Assembly: GCA_900074885.1 (NCBI GenBank)
Contig: FJUW01000054.1
Location: 186,001-250,000 of the forward strand
Length of the DNA: 64,000 bases
Source: Rhynchosporium graminicola
Lineage: Eukaryota; Ascomycota; Leotiomycetes; Helotiales; Ploettnerulaceae
Reading direction: 5' to 3'
The position numbers and the translations under genes were made by a program. Below are positions 1 to 11,800 of this stretch, in pieces. How positions within the stretch are numbered: position 1 is the stretch's first letter; every line of letters begins with the position of its first letter. Below the pieces are notes generated by a model, which saw only the letters and a list, made by a program, of their open reading frames with translations, had not been told where the DNA came from and did no database searches.

Positions 1-1193
1 CTAGCAAGCGGAACATTTGGCATTGTCTTTGTCGGATTCTTCTTCTTGCGAGTACTCCCCCACCCCCACCATACACCGCACTACGCAGCAGTCCCAACAT
101 CGGCCAGCCATACTCGAGCGGACTCGAACCGATTGTATCTAACAAAGTCAGAGGATGCAAAGTACCGGGCTCAACAGGCACATCAAGAACCAGGTACGCC
201 CTCCAGTTCAGTTGTGCCTCCAGGGGAGACAGAAGCCCTAAAGTTTCACGATGGAGGGGAAGAGGTGGCCGAAGGCGTCAATACCGATACGGAAACCTCC
301 TCCTTGATGTCCAAATCCACGTTCTCGAGCCCTGGGGATGACCCTGAAGATGTCAATGTTAAGGATCATGCTCATCGTACAGATATCCGAGGTCTAAAAA
401 TGCTTTTAATGGTCGAATTTTGGCAATTGTTCATGCTTATGGGTATATTGGCTGGAGTTGGCTTGATGACGATCAAGTAAGTTAAGTATGCTTGTTGAGG
501 TCAGGGTTTCGACTTATTTTTTAATAGCAATATCGGAAACGACGCGAATGCATTATGGCGGCATTGGGACGATTCTGTTAGCGATGATTTTATCAACAAG
601 CGCCAAGCGATGCACGTTTCTATTCTATCCGTTTGCAGTTTTGTTGGGCGCCTATCAAGTGGTAATAAACGCTTTGCTCTATAACCTCCTCATTTTAACT
701 TCAATCAGGTGTCGGATCGGACTTCCTCAACAAAGTTCTCCATGCTTCGCGACTATGGTGTCTCACGATCGCGGCCATAATATTCCTAATCGCTCAAATC
801 CTCGCCCTCTCAATTGAGAACCCGCACTACCTAGGTCTAGTCTCCGGTCTCACTGGGATCGCTTACGGCTTCTTATTTGGATGCTTCCCCTCACTCGTCG
901 CTGAAGCATTCGGAGTCCATGGACTGAGTACCAACTGGGGATGTATGACCTTAAGCACAGTCATCATTGGAAATGTCTTTAACCTTTTCTATGGCTTCGT
1001 TTTCGACAAACATAGTATTGTTAAGCCTGGAGGCGAGCGAGAATGTACAGAGGGCTTGGCGTGTTATCGAAGTGCGTATGTCATTACAGTCTTTGCTTGT
1101 CTGGCGGGATTAGGTGTTAGCCTTTGGAGTATTTGGTATACACACTATCTCCGAGAGAAAGAGGAGAGAGATCTACTAGAAAGAGAAGCTTGA
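1..1193 (+). CDS. Nodulin-like MFS transporter, C-terminal part
   Basis: This is the last ~364 residues of a membrane transporter of the major facilitator superfamily, resembling fungal nodulin-like/monocarboxylate-type MFS proteins; the substrate is unknown. The frame is already open at base 1, so the 5' end lies outside the window. Exons are 1-476, 528-661 and 709-1193, with introns starting GTAAGT and GTAATA and ending TAG/CAG. A hydrophilic, acidic central loop (about residues 20-120 of the visible part) is followed by about six membrane segments, including ILSVCSFVGRLSSGVGSDFL, a GLVSGLTGIAYGFLFG helix and the family-like stretch VHGLSTNWGCMTLS. The protein ends in a short charged cytosolic tail. 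Nothing ties it firmly to the PKS 4.7 kb downstream, although transporters of this kind do occur beside such genes. Confidence 0.85.
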
Positions 1194-3342
1194 GGTGGAT
1201 TATCTATGATGCAGAGGATCTATGATGATATGTGTGATATGATCGAGGTACTTGTCTTGGAAGCGAGCCGGCATTAGAAACATGCTTAGATAGCACTGGA
1301 TCGGTGTCAAGCGTAGATTTTGCTTAATTTCTGTGCAGGTGAGGAGATCTGAGCGATACTATATAAATATGTGTAATCTATCAAAAATGAAACTTGATCA
1401 AAATCCTGCGTTCGATCCTTTTGTAAATCCCTACCCTCGGCTCCATGACTCAAGTGCAGCATGTCCTCGTTCTAGCTGCTATGAAGTCAAGTACTTCTAT
1501 CAACTTGGAGACAGCGGTCTCAAAATGTTGTTTATCTTCTCATCCTCCGCAAACCCGGACACTCCTACGCCCTCTCTTTAAACCGACCTCCCATTTCCCC
1601 GATCATTCTACACTGATCATTAAATTTCTTCTGCACTTTTCAACCGAACCAGCATTATCTGGATTTCAAAGTTATTAGCCCTGAGCCGACTGATTACCGA
1701 AACACCATGCCCATCCGTCGGCCAGCCAGTCCATCCCTCCACGTTCTCTTCACCAATCCTTTGTCTGTCTCTATTAACCTCCCACACCAAGCTCCTATAC
1801 TAGGCCAAAGAGTTGCCCTAGCATTCTCGTCTTACGACAAACCGCATCTTGCTTAGTGTCATCGTCACATTTGTTGATATCGATGGTGATGGGGTGCTTA
1901 GTCGGAAGATCAAGATGGAGAAGTTCAACTGCCGAGCAGTCTTTCTGTAGCATGCCTCTTTAAGGTTGATCTTGATATTTTGAAAAGTAATATAAACTAG
2001 GACGAAGCTGCTGCATTGGAACTTTTGGGGCCAGCAGGTTGGTCATCAACAGCAAAACGAACTTCTTTGTCCAATCTCAACACACTAGATTTCATCAAAA
2101 ATCAGCAACAGCAAATTCAAGTTAGGTCTCATATCACTTGCCAGAATAAAGACTAACTTCATTGATGCAACTGCTTTTGCGAACATGGCCACTGTTTCAG
2201 ATGGATATTTGCTATTCAGACATCACTGGATCTGTTACCTTCGATTCACCAATCGCTGCAATTGGTCAATAGGAGGTCGAGTCATCTTCTCTTAGCTAAG
2301 AATTTCGGCTAATACGAATCGGAGACTCCAGCTAGGCAATCGGATGCACATGATATTAAAACTTGATAGTTCTCGAAGACGCAGTATTCAAAAGAACTTG
2401 AAACTGCTAGAGATAGTATTTAAATAGCTAAGATTATACTAGGAGAGATGTAAGTAGATAAGATCTCCTTGAATAGTTGATAGTTTGGATTTACAAAAGT
2501 GATATTCTTTGACTTGCGTCGACTTTCTTAGGCGAAATGCCTTTATCTAGGAAGGTCGTGCCACGCTAGCCTCTTGACGGGCTGCTTCTATTATAATCAA
2601 TTTTATTCTTATAATTGTAATTATAGTTTATAATAATAATTCTATAAAGAATAAGAATAGTCATTCCTTTAGCTCTATAAGTATAAGTTATAATAAGAAT
2701 AACTAAATAGGTTTGGCAGAAGCATGAATCGCGTCGGGAGGTAATAGATCTTTGTCAGTGTTCATAGCCTATTCTGTCCAAGATGCATTGTCTCATGTTA
2801 TAATCGTCTGTAGGCTAGATGCGGTGACATTTTTCTACGATGCTCTGCCGACTCCTGTTCAAATCCAAACTACAAGCCTCTTAACCCTCAGCATCGGCCG
2901 GATACTAGCATGGCATCAAAGGCAGGCTACGAGATTAGGATTTGGATAGCCTGATGACTGCAAGTTCAGAGATTGTAATACGACCGGTGACTATGACTGA
3001 ACAGGTGGCTTGAAAGCGAGTTGGCATGGGTGACTATTGGCGATTGGAAGCGTTTTGGTTACATGCATAGTGTGCATTTTAGCTGGGTCTGGGTTCTTTT
3101 CTTTACTGACTACTTAGTCACTCGAGAGTCTACGGAATCATTTTTGAAACTTCAAATTGTATTCTGCTCGCAGTTGCAAGGTTGGGCCCAAGAACCATAT
3201 GTTCTGGATTTGCATTCTTCGCTTTTTTGTCGCCGAATACTTCATTTCTCAGTATCCAGCTCATTCAAATTGAAGCCATTCTTCTCGAGCCACAACCAGA
3301 GCTAGCAAATGTCCTCCGCCCTTTCCAAAACTGTATCATGAC
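1194..3342. other. Gene-free stretch with AT-rich island
   Basis: I see no convincing gene here. Short open frames lack family features. Base composition becomes strongly AT-rich between about 2400 and 2720, which suggests an old mutated transposon, but no termini, target duplication or protein remnant is recognisable. Confidence 0.5.
2588..2710. repeat. AT-rich low-complexity tract
   Basis: About 120 bases made almost only of A and T, with repeated TATAAT/TAATAA words. Such tracts in ascomycetes often come from repeat-induced point mutation of transposons, but that is inference: no parent element can be identified from this copy. Confidence 0.5.
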
Positions 3343-4078
3343 TCATCCTCCAATCCTTGCGAGCTCAGCAAGAAACCAAGATCTCTGCTTGACTTGCACG
3401 CGGCCCAATCGAGACAAGCCCGTCGCCATGGATAGCGGCCACACAGAAGTAACACCTGCATGTATCTCTTCAAGCTCCTCTCTACTGATCGCGACAGTCT
3501 TCCCGACGAATTCGGTTTCTGTATCGTCGACAACTGTGATGATTTGACGACAGAAGGGAATCCTGGAAGCGAGATCATTTGCCATATTATTGATGACAGC
3601 CACATAGTCAGAACGTCTGCTGTTGTTTTCGTAGTCTTCAAGAGAAATAAGGTCGAGAATCTGAATGAGTGTACAGTTGATCAAGATCCTAGTACCAAAA
3701 TAGAGATTCCATACTCCTGCGTAGCATAGACTTTGAATAAATAAGTACTGGTGAAGAGTAGAAGTCCTTCGTTAAAAATTGGAGAGTTTGCAATAGTGTG
3801 TATCGGCGGTCCGCCCATTCCTCCAGAAAATCAGTCGTCCATTTCTGTAAAGCTTGATCGACGATGGTTGCTTCTTCACCCAAGTTTTTCGCCATATTTC
3901 TGGATTCTGAGGAAAGACATCCCTTCGTCATGATTTTTTGCTCGAGCTGAACAAAGCGTTCCCGAATGTCAACAAAAAGCATGATGAGCCGGTCATATTC
4001 CAATACCAGTCCTTCTTCCCCAAAATTACGCCCGTGCTGTATCCAGTCCGGAACAATTTGTTTGCACTTGGGAAAAGT
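3343..4078 (-). pseudogene. Relic of a fungal-specific transcription factor domain
   Basis: Two adjoining minus-strand frames read as the C-terminal regulatory half of a Zn2Cys6-type regulator. The first (4078 to 3690) contains an EYDRLIMLFVDIRERFVQLE stretch, a KWTTDFLEEW stretch and YSKSMLRRSMESLFWY. It hits a TAG at about 3689-3691. The second resumes one base out of frame with INCTLIQILDLISLEDY, NNMANDLASRIPF and a WPLSMATGLSRL segment, the order usual near the end of this family. There is no start codon and no zinc-cluster DNA-binding domain upstream. The frame jump at about 3684, the early stop near 3343 and the missing N-terminus together indicate a pseudogene. Its position 1.8 kb from the PKS suggests it may once have been the pathway regulator; that is inference. 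Confidence 0.6.
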
Positions 4079-5899
4079 TAAATATCGATTTCTTTAGGTT
4101 TTATGGTGGAAAGAAATGTCGAGCTTGTTGTCATTGCCCGATTCTGCTGGCAAGACAGGACTGGCCTATTACAACAATATTGCCCGTGATACGGCACCCA
4201 AAAACCAAGCGCCCTCTATGGAAGACATTCGCTTTATGTCCAGGGCTTGTCAGATCTGCCCTTCGTGGTAGGAGCAACACGACTGTTAGTGGTTGAGGAG
4301 CGGTGAGTGATCTAGAGGGTTCTGGAAAAGGGTTTCTTGCTATTTTTTGAGGCGAAAAAGGATGTGGCTTTTGGGAGGATTTCTCAATTCCGAGCGTGGT
4401 GTCCAGTACATCGTGGTCAACAAAAGGAAACAGGACGAAGATGCTGATGCTGATGATGATGAGGTCTATAAAGGGGAGAGTTGAGAAAGCGACTTGATTT
4501 GAGTTACGGTACCCTCCTTCATTCCTTCCCCATAATAGCATTGGTAGCTCCGGCTTTCAATCACAACACGTTCTGTCACCGTCTACATTTGTGTCATACC
4601 GGCCGTTTCAGTAAATCTGACAGTATAATGAAATTCTCTCGATCGAAGATCAACTGCTGTTCCCAAAAGCTGATACCGCTCGATACAGATAGCAGCAAAA
4701 ATCAGCATGCGTGATCAAATATGTGAATTCTGCAAAAACCCCGAGTTGTACTTCACATACAGCACAATTCACAGCTCTATGACCTCTACACCCACCATTG
4801 GCCAGGACTCACGAGCAAAGAAAGTCTGATCCAAGTTGACGGCTTGAAACGGTATCAGTTCATTGGATCATCGTCCATGAACACAATGCTCGTCGAGAAT
4901 GAAGATGGCTAGTCACCAGCGAAGCGAGAAATGGCGAGCATCCCAATTCATAGAAGTTATTGTACGACTTTCACTCAATGTTACTATTTAAAGTTGGCAA
5001 ATCTTCCTATGATTTTATTATTACAAAATGTAAATAGCAAGTGATTTTTAGAGTCAACTGAACTTACTGATACTGTCAAATACAAGAGAGCAGTGTAGGG
5101 CTTGGTTCTTCGCTTCACACTCGCGAGATAAATCAGCCCCGAAGGCAAAGCAAATTCATGAATAGCCAATCCCAGATCATACACTTCTGCATGTCAGACT
5201 AATGCACATTTAAAGTTATTTGATTAGTGAGGTAAATAGGACGCATAAGAGATCCCCAACACAACCAAGGGGGAAGCCAAGAATGCTTACCCAATTCTGA
5301 CAGTCAGCACTAGGCTGTTTGCGAAAGGAGCATGTGCCTCCAGGAGCTCAAGCGACATCGAACCGAGGACACGGAGCGGCTGGGACTTAATCCCTGCTGC
5401 ATTTGCATCTGCATACGGTGAGCACAAGAGCAGTAATTTCCAGCATACAATTAGCCAAATATCAGCCCATCATCTGTAGGACCAAGCGATTGAAGGGTTC
5501 GCAACTGAATTTGAATGAGACGTTATGGACAGGAATGGCTATCTAAGTTCTCGCGTGTCGTTGCGAATGGCGAAACGCGATGCTCATCAGCAGTATCGCA
5601 GCTTCTTGGGCGCCTCGTTTCCATGGTACGGATGCAGCTCCCGCACTAAAGACTTTTGATTTTGATCAGGCGAGGTAGGACGAGAATTGACGAGGGTGGA
5701 ATGGCTATTGGCTTGTATTTTGGGGATGTATATACATGTATGGGAAGGCTCTGCACTGACCTTTTTACCGGCAGCCAGAGCTTGCAATATGAAGAGAGCT
5801 ACTTTCTGCATTTCAACCTTATATACTCTTTTCTTTCATTCTTCGCGAATCATTGAATCACAGGATCTCAGGGGGGCTAGCTAGGCCTTGAAAGCAAAT
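4079..5899. other. Upstream region of the PKS
   Basis: This region holds the PKS promoter. On the minus strand there are short coding-looking pieces. One is a signal-peptide-like start, MQKVALFILQALAAG, from 5811 followed by GTAAAA. Others lie around 5300-5410 and 5070-5190 (VYDLGLAIHEFALPSG). I could not join them in frame or match them to a family, so no gene is called. Confidence 0.35.
5818..5827 (+). promoter_or_regulatory. Candidate TATA element of the PKS gene
   Basis: The sequence CTTATATACT lies about 75 bases before the chosen PKS start codon and is followed by a pyrimidine-rich stretch, the usual arrangement in filamentous ascomycetes. No transcript data are available to confirm use. 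Confidence 0.4.
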
Positions 5900-8800
5900 A
5901 TGGTAGAACCTGGAGAAGATGCATGTATGCCAATCGCAGTCATTGGTATGGCATGCCGCTTCCCGGGCGATGCCACTTCTCCTGATAAGTTGTGGGAAAT
6001 GCTGGCCAATGGACGTAATGCTTGGTCTGAGATTCCAAAGGATCGCATTAATATCGATGGATTCTACCACCCAAGTGGAAACAGAGAAGGATCCGTAAGT
6101 TCTATTGAGACTATTCAAAGCTTATATAATAATATCTTACAGATATGCTTCAAAGGCGGACATTTTTTGAAGGAAAATGTGGCTGCATGGGACGCTCCTG
6201 TATGTCAGAAATGTATAGGGTACGCCTTGATCTAATTTCAAGCCAAGTTCTTCTCGACAACAGCTCATGAGGCAGCTGCTATGGATCCTCAGCAGCGAAT
6301 TCTGCTCGAGGTTTCTTACGAGGCATTCGAAAACGGTACCCGCTTTCTACTCACTCGCGATCGAGGAAACTAATTATACAAATTTAGCGGGCATACCCAT
6401 TGAAACACTTCCAGGAACTTCCACAGCTGTTTATTGTGGTTCTTTCGTGAAAGGTTTGTTCTCATCAGCTCCTAGGATATCGGCATGTTCATTTTACATT
6501 TCTAGATTATGAACAAATATGTCTTCGAGACCCTGATTTCTCTCCTCAGTACGCAGCTACCGGAAATGGAATTGCCATCATGTCAAACAGAATATCATGG
6601 TTTTACGATCTACGTGGTCCAAGTATGACGCTTGACACTGGATGCTCTGCTAGTCTGGTAGGTGTACATCTTGCTTGCCAGAGCTTGAGAACTGGCGAGT
6701 CGACAATAGTGAGTGGTCCCGTCTGATTCAGGCAAATCCGAGTATCTAATAAGAGAAGGCAATCGCAATGGGTGCTGGTATGATACTGACACCTTCGACA
6801 ATGTTGCCAATGACTGCTCTCAACTTTCTTAGCCCAGACGGGAAATGCTTTGCTTTCGATGAACGTGCAAATGGGTACGGTCGTGGTGAAGGCATTGGTG
6901 GTATTGTATTGAAACCTTTGGCTGATGCCCTGAGAGATAATGATACTATTCGTGCTGTCATTAGGGGGTCTGGTGTCAATCAAGATGGAAGAACACCTGG
7001 AATCACCATGCCAAGCAAGGAAGCACAGGCCTTGAACATTCGGGCTGTCTACAAAACAGCAGGTTTGGGATATAATCGTACAGCATACTTTGAGGCACAT
7101 GGAACGGGAACGCAAGCGGGCGATCCGACTGAATTGGGAGCAATATCAGCAACCTTTGCCGAGACTAGGGACTCCAAGAACCCAATTTACGTCGGTTCGG
7201 TCAAAACCAACATTGGTCATCTCGAGGGTTGTGCAGGGATAGCCGGGATAGTGAAGGGAGTATTGATGCTTGAAAAGGGGTTGATACCACCGAACTTATA
7301 TTTTGAGAATGTTAATCCCAAGGTCGATTTGGATTCGTGGCATATCAAGGTGAGATCTGAAGTCGAGCTTTACTGACAGAGCTTCTAGATCATCACTGAC
7401 AACTACAGATCCCGCAAAGCGTGACTCCATGGCCAATGGAAGGGCTTCGGCGAGTGAGCATCAATTGCTTTGGATTCGGCGGTACCAATGCACATATCAT
7501 TCTTGATGACGCTTCAAATTACCTGTCTGAGCGAGGCATTGAAGGTAATCACAACTCTGTTGAAATGACTGATATAGCTTCTCCATACACCACGGATTCA
7601 GGAGTAATTATTGACACTGCGCCTTCAGCTTTGGGAGAATCTCACCCTGTCACTAACGCGGTAAAAGCAAAGCTTTATATACTTACCTGTCACGAGCAGA
7701 GTGGCATCGAGAAGCTGTCACGCGGATACTCAGATTACCTTGCGGCAAACGACGCTTCCATCGACTCCAAAGCTGCCACTCAACTTGCTACGGATCTTGC
7801 CTACACTTTGGCATGTCGAAGAACACGCCTACCCTGGAAAGCCTTCATTGTTTCCTCATCTCCCGATAGACTTGGCAATCAGCTTGTAGAGGGTATTTCC
7901 AAGCCCGTTAGATCCTCCGAAGCGCCTACAGTAGCTTTTATCTTCAGCGGGCAAGGAGCTCAATGGTTCGCCATGGGCCGAGAATTACTTCAATACGAGG
8001 TATTCAGACACAGTCTCGAAGAAGCAGATACCTACTTACAATCGATCGGGAGCAAATGGTCTTTAATGGCTGAATATCTCAAGGATGAAACTGAGTCAAT
8101 CATCAACCTGCCTAAAATCAGCCAGCCACTTTGTACTGCTTTACAGATTGCCTTAGTAGAATTGTTGGCATCCTGGAATGTGAAACCTTCTGCGGTACTA
8201 GGTCATTCATCGGGCGAGATTGCTGCTGCCTATGCACTTGGTGCACTTTCGAAAGCAGATTCTTGGAAACTTGCATACCATCGCGGTCGCCTGACGAGTA
8301 ATATTGCACTTCTTTCACCTAACAATTGCGGCCGCATGATGGCTGTTGGGCTTTCGAAAGAAGCTGCTGAAGTTTTCATCCGCGAAATTCAGAATGGCGT
8401 GGCAATCGTTGCATGTGTTAACAGCCCGGAAAATGTCACAATCTCGGGAGATGAGTCAGCGGTATTGGAGCTCGAAGAGCGTCTTCAAAAAGAATCAGTC
8501 TTTGCCCGTAAACTCAAGATCGAAATCGCTTATCACTCCGCTCACATGAGAGTCATAGAGAAGCCTTACTCAGAGGCTATATCGGACATTCAGATACTCG
8601 AAGTGCCGGCTGGGAATACCATGTTCTCCTCTGTGACAGGAGCCTCAGTACAGGGAGAGCAATTAGGTCCTGCATACTGGGTCCAGAACTTGGTCTCTCC
8701 AGTCCAATTTTCGGAAGCAGCACAGTCTCTCCTGCGTGCAAAGTCGGTGAAAGCAGATGTGCTCATTGAGATTGGTCCGCATGGAGTATTACAAGGGCCA

Positions 8801-11800
8801 CTCAAGCAAATCATGGATGGTGAAAGGAAGCCTAAAGCAAGACCCAAATACATATCTATGCTCACTCGGGAAAAAGATGCGGTGGCCACCTCTCTGGAAA
8901 TGGCTGGGACGTTGTTCACTTTGGGATACTTGTTAGACTTAGGCAAGGTCAATACAAGGTACGTCGCAAATATTTCTGACCAAGCACATTTGCTAACAAC
9001 CATAGTATTTCGGATACTTCCCCACGAGTACTGAGTAACTTGCCTACATATCCTTGGAATCGTAGGTCACACCCCTCTTTTGTAGTTACCCACTGATATA
9101 TTTTAGATACAAAGACTTACTGGCACGAGTCGCACATTGGAGCCGCTCATAGATTTCGAAAATTCGGGCGCATGGATCTGATTGGATCTCCTTCTGCAGA
9201 CGCCACTCCGTTCGAACCACGATGGCGTGGATTCATCAGAGTATCTGAAAATCCTTGGGTCCTTGACCACCAAGTACAGAATACCATTATTTATCCGGCT
9301 GCCGGTATGATATCAATGGCTCTTGAAGCAGCACAGCAAATCCAAGAGCCCGATCGTAAGGTCGATGGGTACGAAATTGCAAAGATGAATATTCTGAAGG
9401 CAATGATCATTCCAGAAACAATTCATGGTCTCGAAACTGCCATCAATGTCAAGATCAACGAGCCGGTTTCAAAGGACGAAGTAGCATGGTTTGAATTCGT
9501 CATCTATTCTAAACTTCTTGGTGCCACCTGGGTCAAGAATGCAGACGGCGTCTTGTGTATTCGATACAAGTCGCGCAAAACCGATGTAGCCTCCAACGAG
9601 GACTATAGGCTGGTGCGTGTTAGGGAAGCCCATATTTTCCTTATGCTTAATGTGCCAATACTTTCTCGAGACATGTTCGATCCTGCTCTCAAACAACGTG
9701 CATTCACTAAGTCACCATTGTGTGTAGGTCTACGAAGAGGCAAAAGCGACTTGTAATGAAGTCATGTCTGCCAGACAACTGTACGAAACTCTTGAAAGTA
9801 TTGGTATGAAGTATGGTCCAATGTTTCAAAACATCGTTGCAATTAGCAAGAAAGACAAACTTTCGTGTACAATTGTTCGAATACCCGATACGAAGTCCCG
9901 GATGCCAGCGAAGTATGAATATCCTCACTTGGTTCACCCGGCGACGCTAGACGCTATGTTCCAAACCGTCTTCGTTGCAGGAGCCGAGCCTATGGTGCCA
10001 TCTTTCCTTCAAAGCCTCTTTATTTCAGCCGACTTCCCTCGAGGTGCCGGTAAATATTTGAGAGGATATTCTAGTGCGTCTAGAGAAGGACTTCGTGATG
10101 CTACTGGTACAATTGTGATGGCTGACGCCTCATGGCGGAAACCTCTAATCATCGTGAAAAATTTGCATTTTATGGCTCTATCGTCAAACCAGGAAGACTT
10201 CAAAGAGAGCGACTTCATTCCTAACCATCATAAGCTCTGTGTAGAACTTGAATGGAAGTATAATGTAGATACCACGGCAGCCGGGAGTCTCTCAGAGTGG
10301 ATCCGACTGCTGACCTTCAAGCATCCCGACCTCAACATCTTGGAGATATGCTATGATGGAGAGCCACTCATCGAGTCCATCTTCGGAGTTCTGAGTGACA
10401 ATCCAAGCTCCACCCCTCGAATGTCGAAATACACTCTAGCCACCAATACTTCGGGAATTTCCGAAGATATTCAAAGCAGGCTGGGAAAAACATCCGCGTA
10501 TGTTGTGTTCAAGGGCTTGACAGGCCCAGGGGATCTTGAAAAGCAAGTTTTGAAAGCGCGCACGTTTGATTTGGTAATTTCGAATGTCAAGGGCCCAAAA
10601 TTCTTGCCGACGCTACGAGGTCTCCTTAAATCCAAAGGAAGACTGGTCCTTCTTCAGGCTCTTGAGAACCAGACAGTCTCGAAAGACATCGTCTCTTATC
10701 ATGCCACACAGTATGCTAGCATCGAGAGTTGCAATCTCCAATCTCTGATTGCCTCAAGTGCCTCTGGAGAGCGAGGCAATACCAACAGAGCATACATTCT
10801 AGGAAATTCATCTGCTTCATCAATGACAATCATGCCGAGAGAATTTCTGATCATTATCCCTGACAAGCCTTCTCAAGATGTTCAGACCCTCTGCTCAAGA
10901 TTGGCCGAAGCCCTTCTGGTCCTTGGAGCCAAAGCTACAAAATCTGTTCTTGTGCATTCGCCAGAGCAGTTCTCCCAAAAGATCTGTATATCGCTACTGG
11001 AAATTGATGCTCCTTCGATATTTAACTGGACGAACAAAGAATTTGATGCATTTCGATCGCTCGTATCACTTTCAGCAGGATGCCTGTGGGTTACCAAAGG
11101 TGGGCATGTTGAAGTGGAAACACCATTCATGAGTCCAGCCGCAACCTTACTCCGGACAATTCGATCAGAAGATCCTCAAAAAATGCTCTTCAGCTTAGAT
11201 CTGGATCCTCACACTGGTATGGATATCGAAAGCACGGGAGCTGCAATTCTGAACATAATTTCAGACTCATTCGACCCAACTGCAGTTTCCCAAGAAACAG
11301 AGTACGCAGAGCGGGACGGGAAACTTTTGATTCCACGCGCTGTCCTGCAAGAGCAACTCAGCAGCAAGATCGAGCGCGGCAATACCCAACGGCCTCCAAT
11401 TACGTTGCCTTTCTTGGATGTCAAGCGACCACTGCAAATAGAAGTCCGAAGTCTAGGCGACCTCGATTCATTGTGCTTCGTCGACGACCACGTCCCGACT
11501 CTGGAACTCGTTCCATATGGTATTGAGATCAAGGTCAAGTCAGTTGGTGTCAATACTACCGATGTGGAGACAGCCATGGGGCAAACCTCGTGTGAATACT
11601 TCGGCTCGGATGTTTCTGGCATCGTCTCCCAAGCTGGCACAGCTACTACCAGATTCAAAGTGGGAGATAGAGTCGCAGCCATCGCTCAGGGAGCTTTCAA
11701 GACATTTGTAAGATGCTCAGAATCAATGGTGCAGCATATCCCAGATGACATGACCTTCGAAGTAGCAGCTTCGTTGCCGAGCGATCTTGTCGCTGCATAC

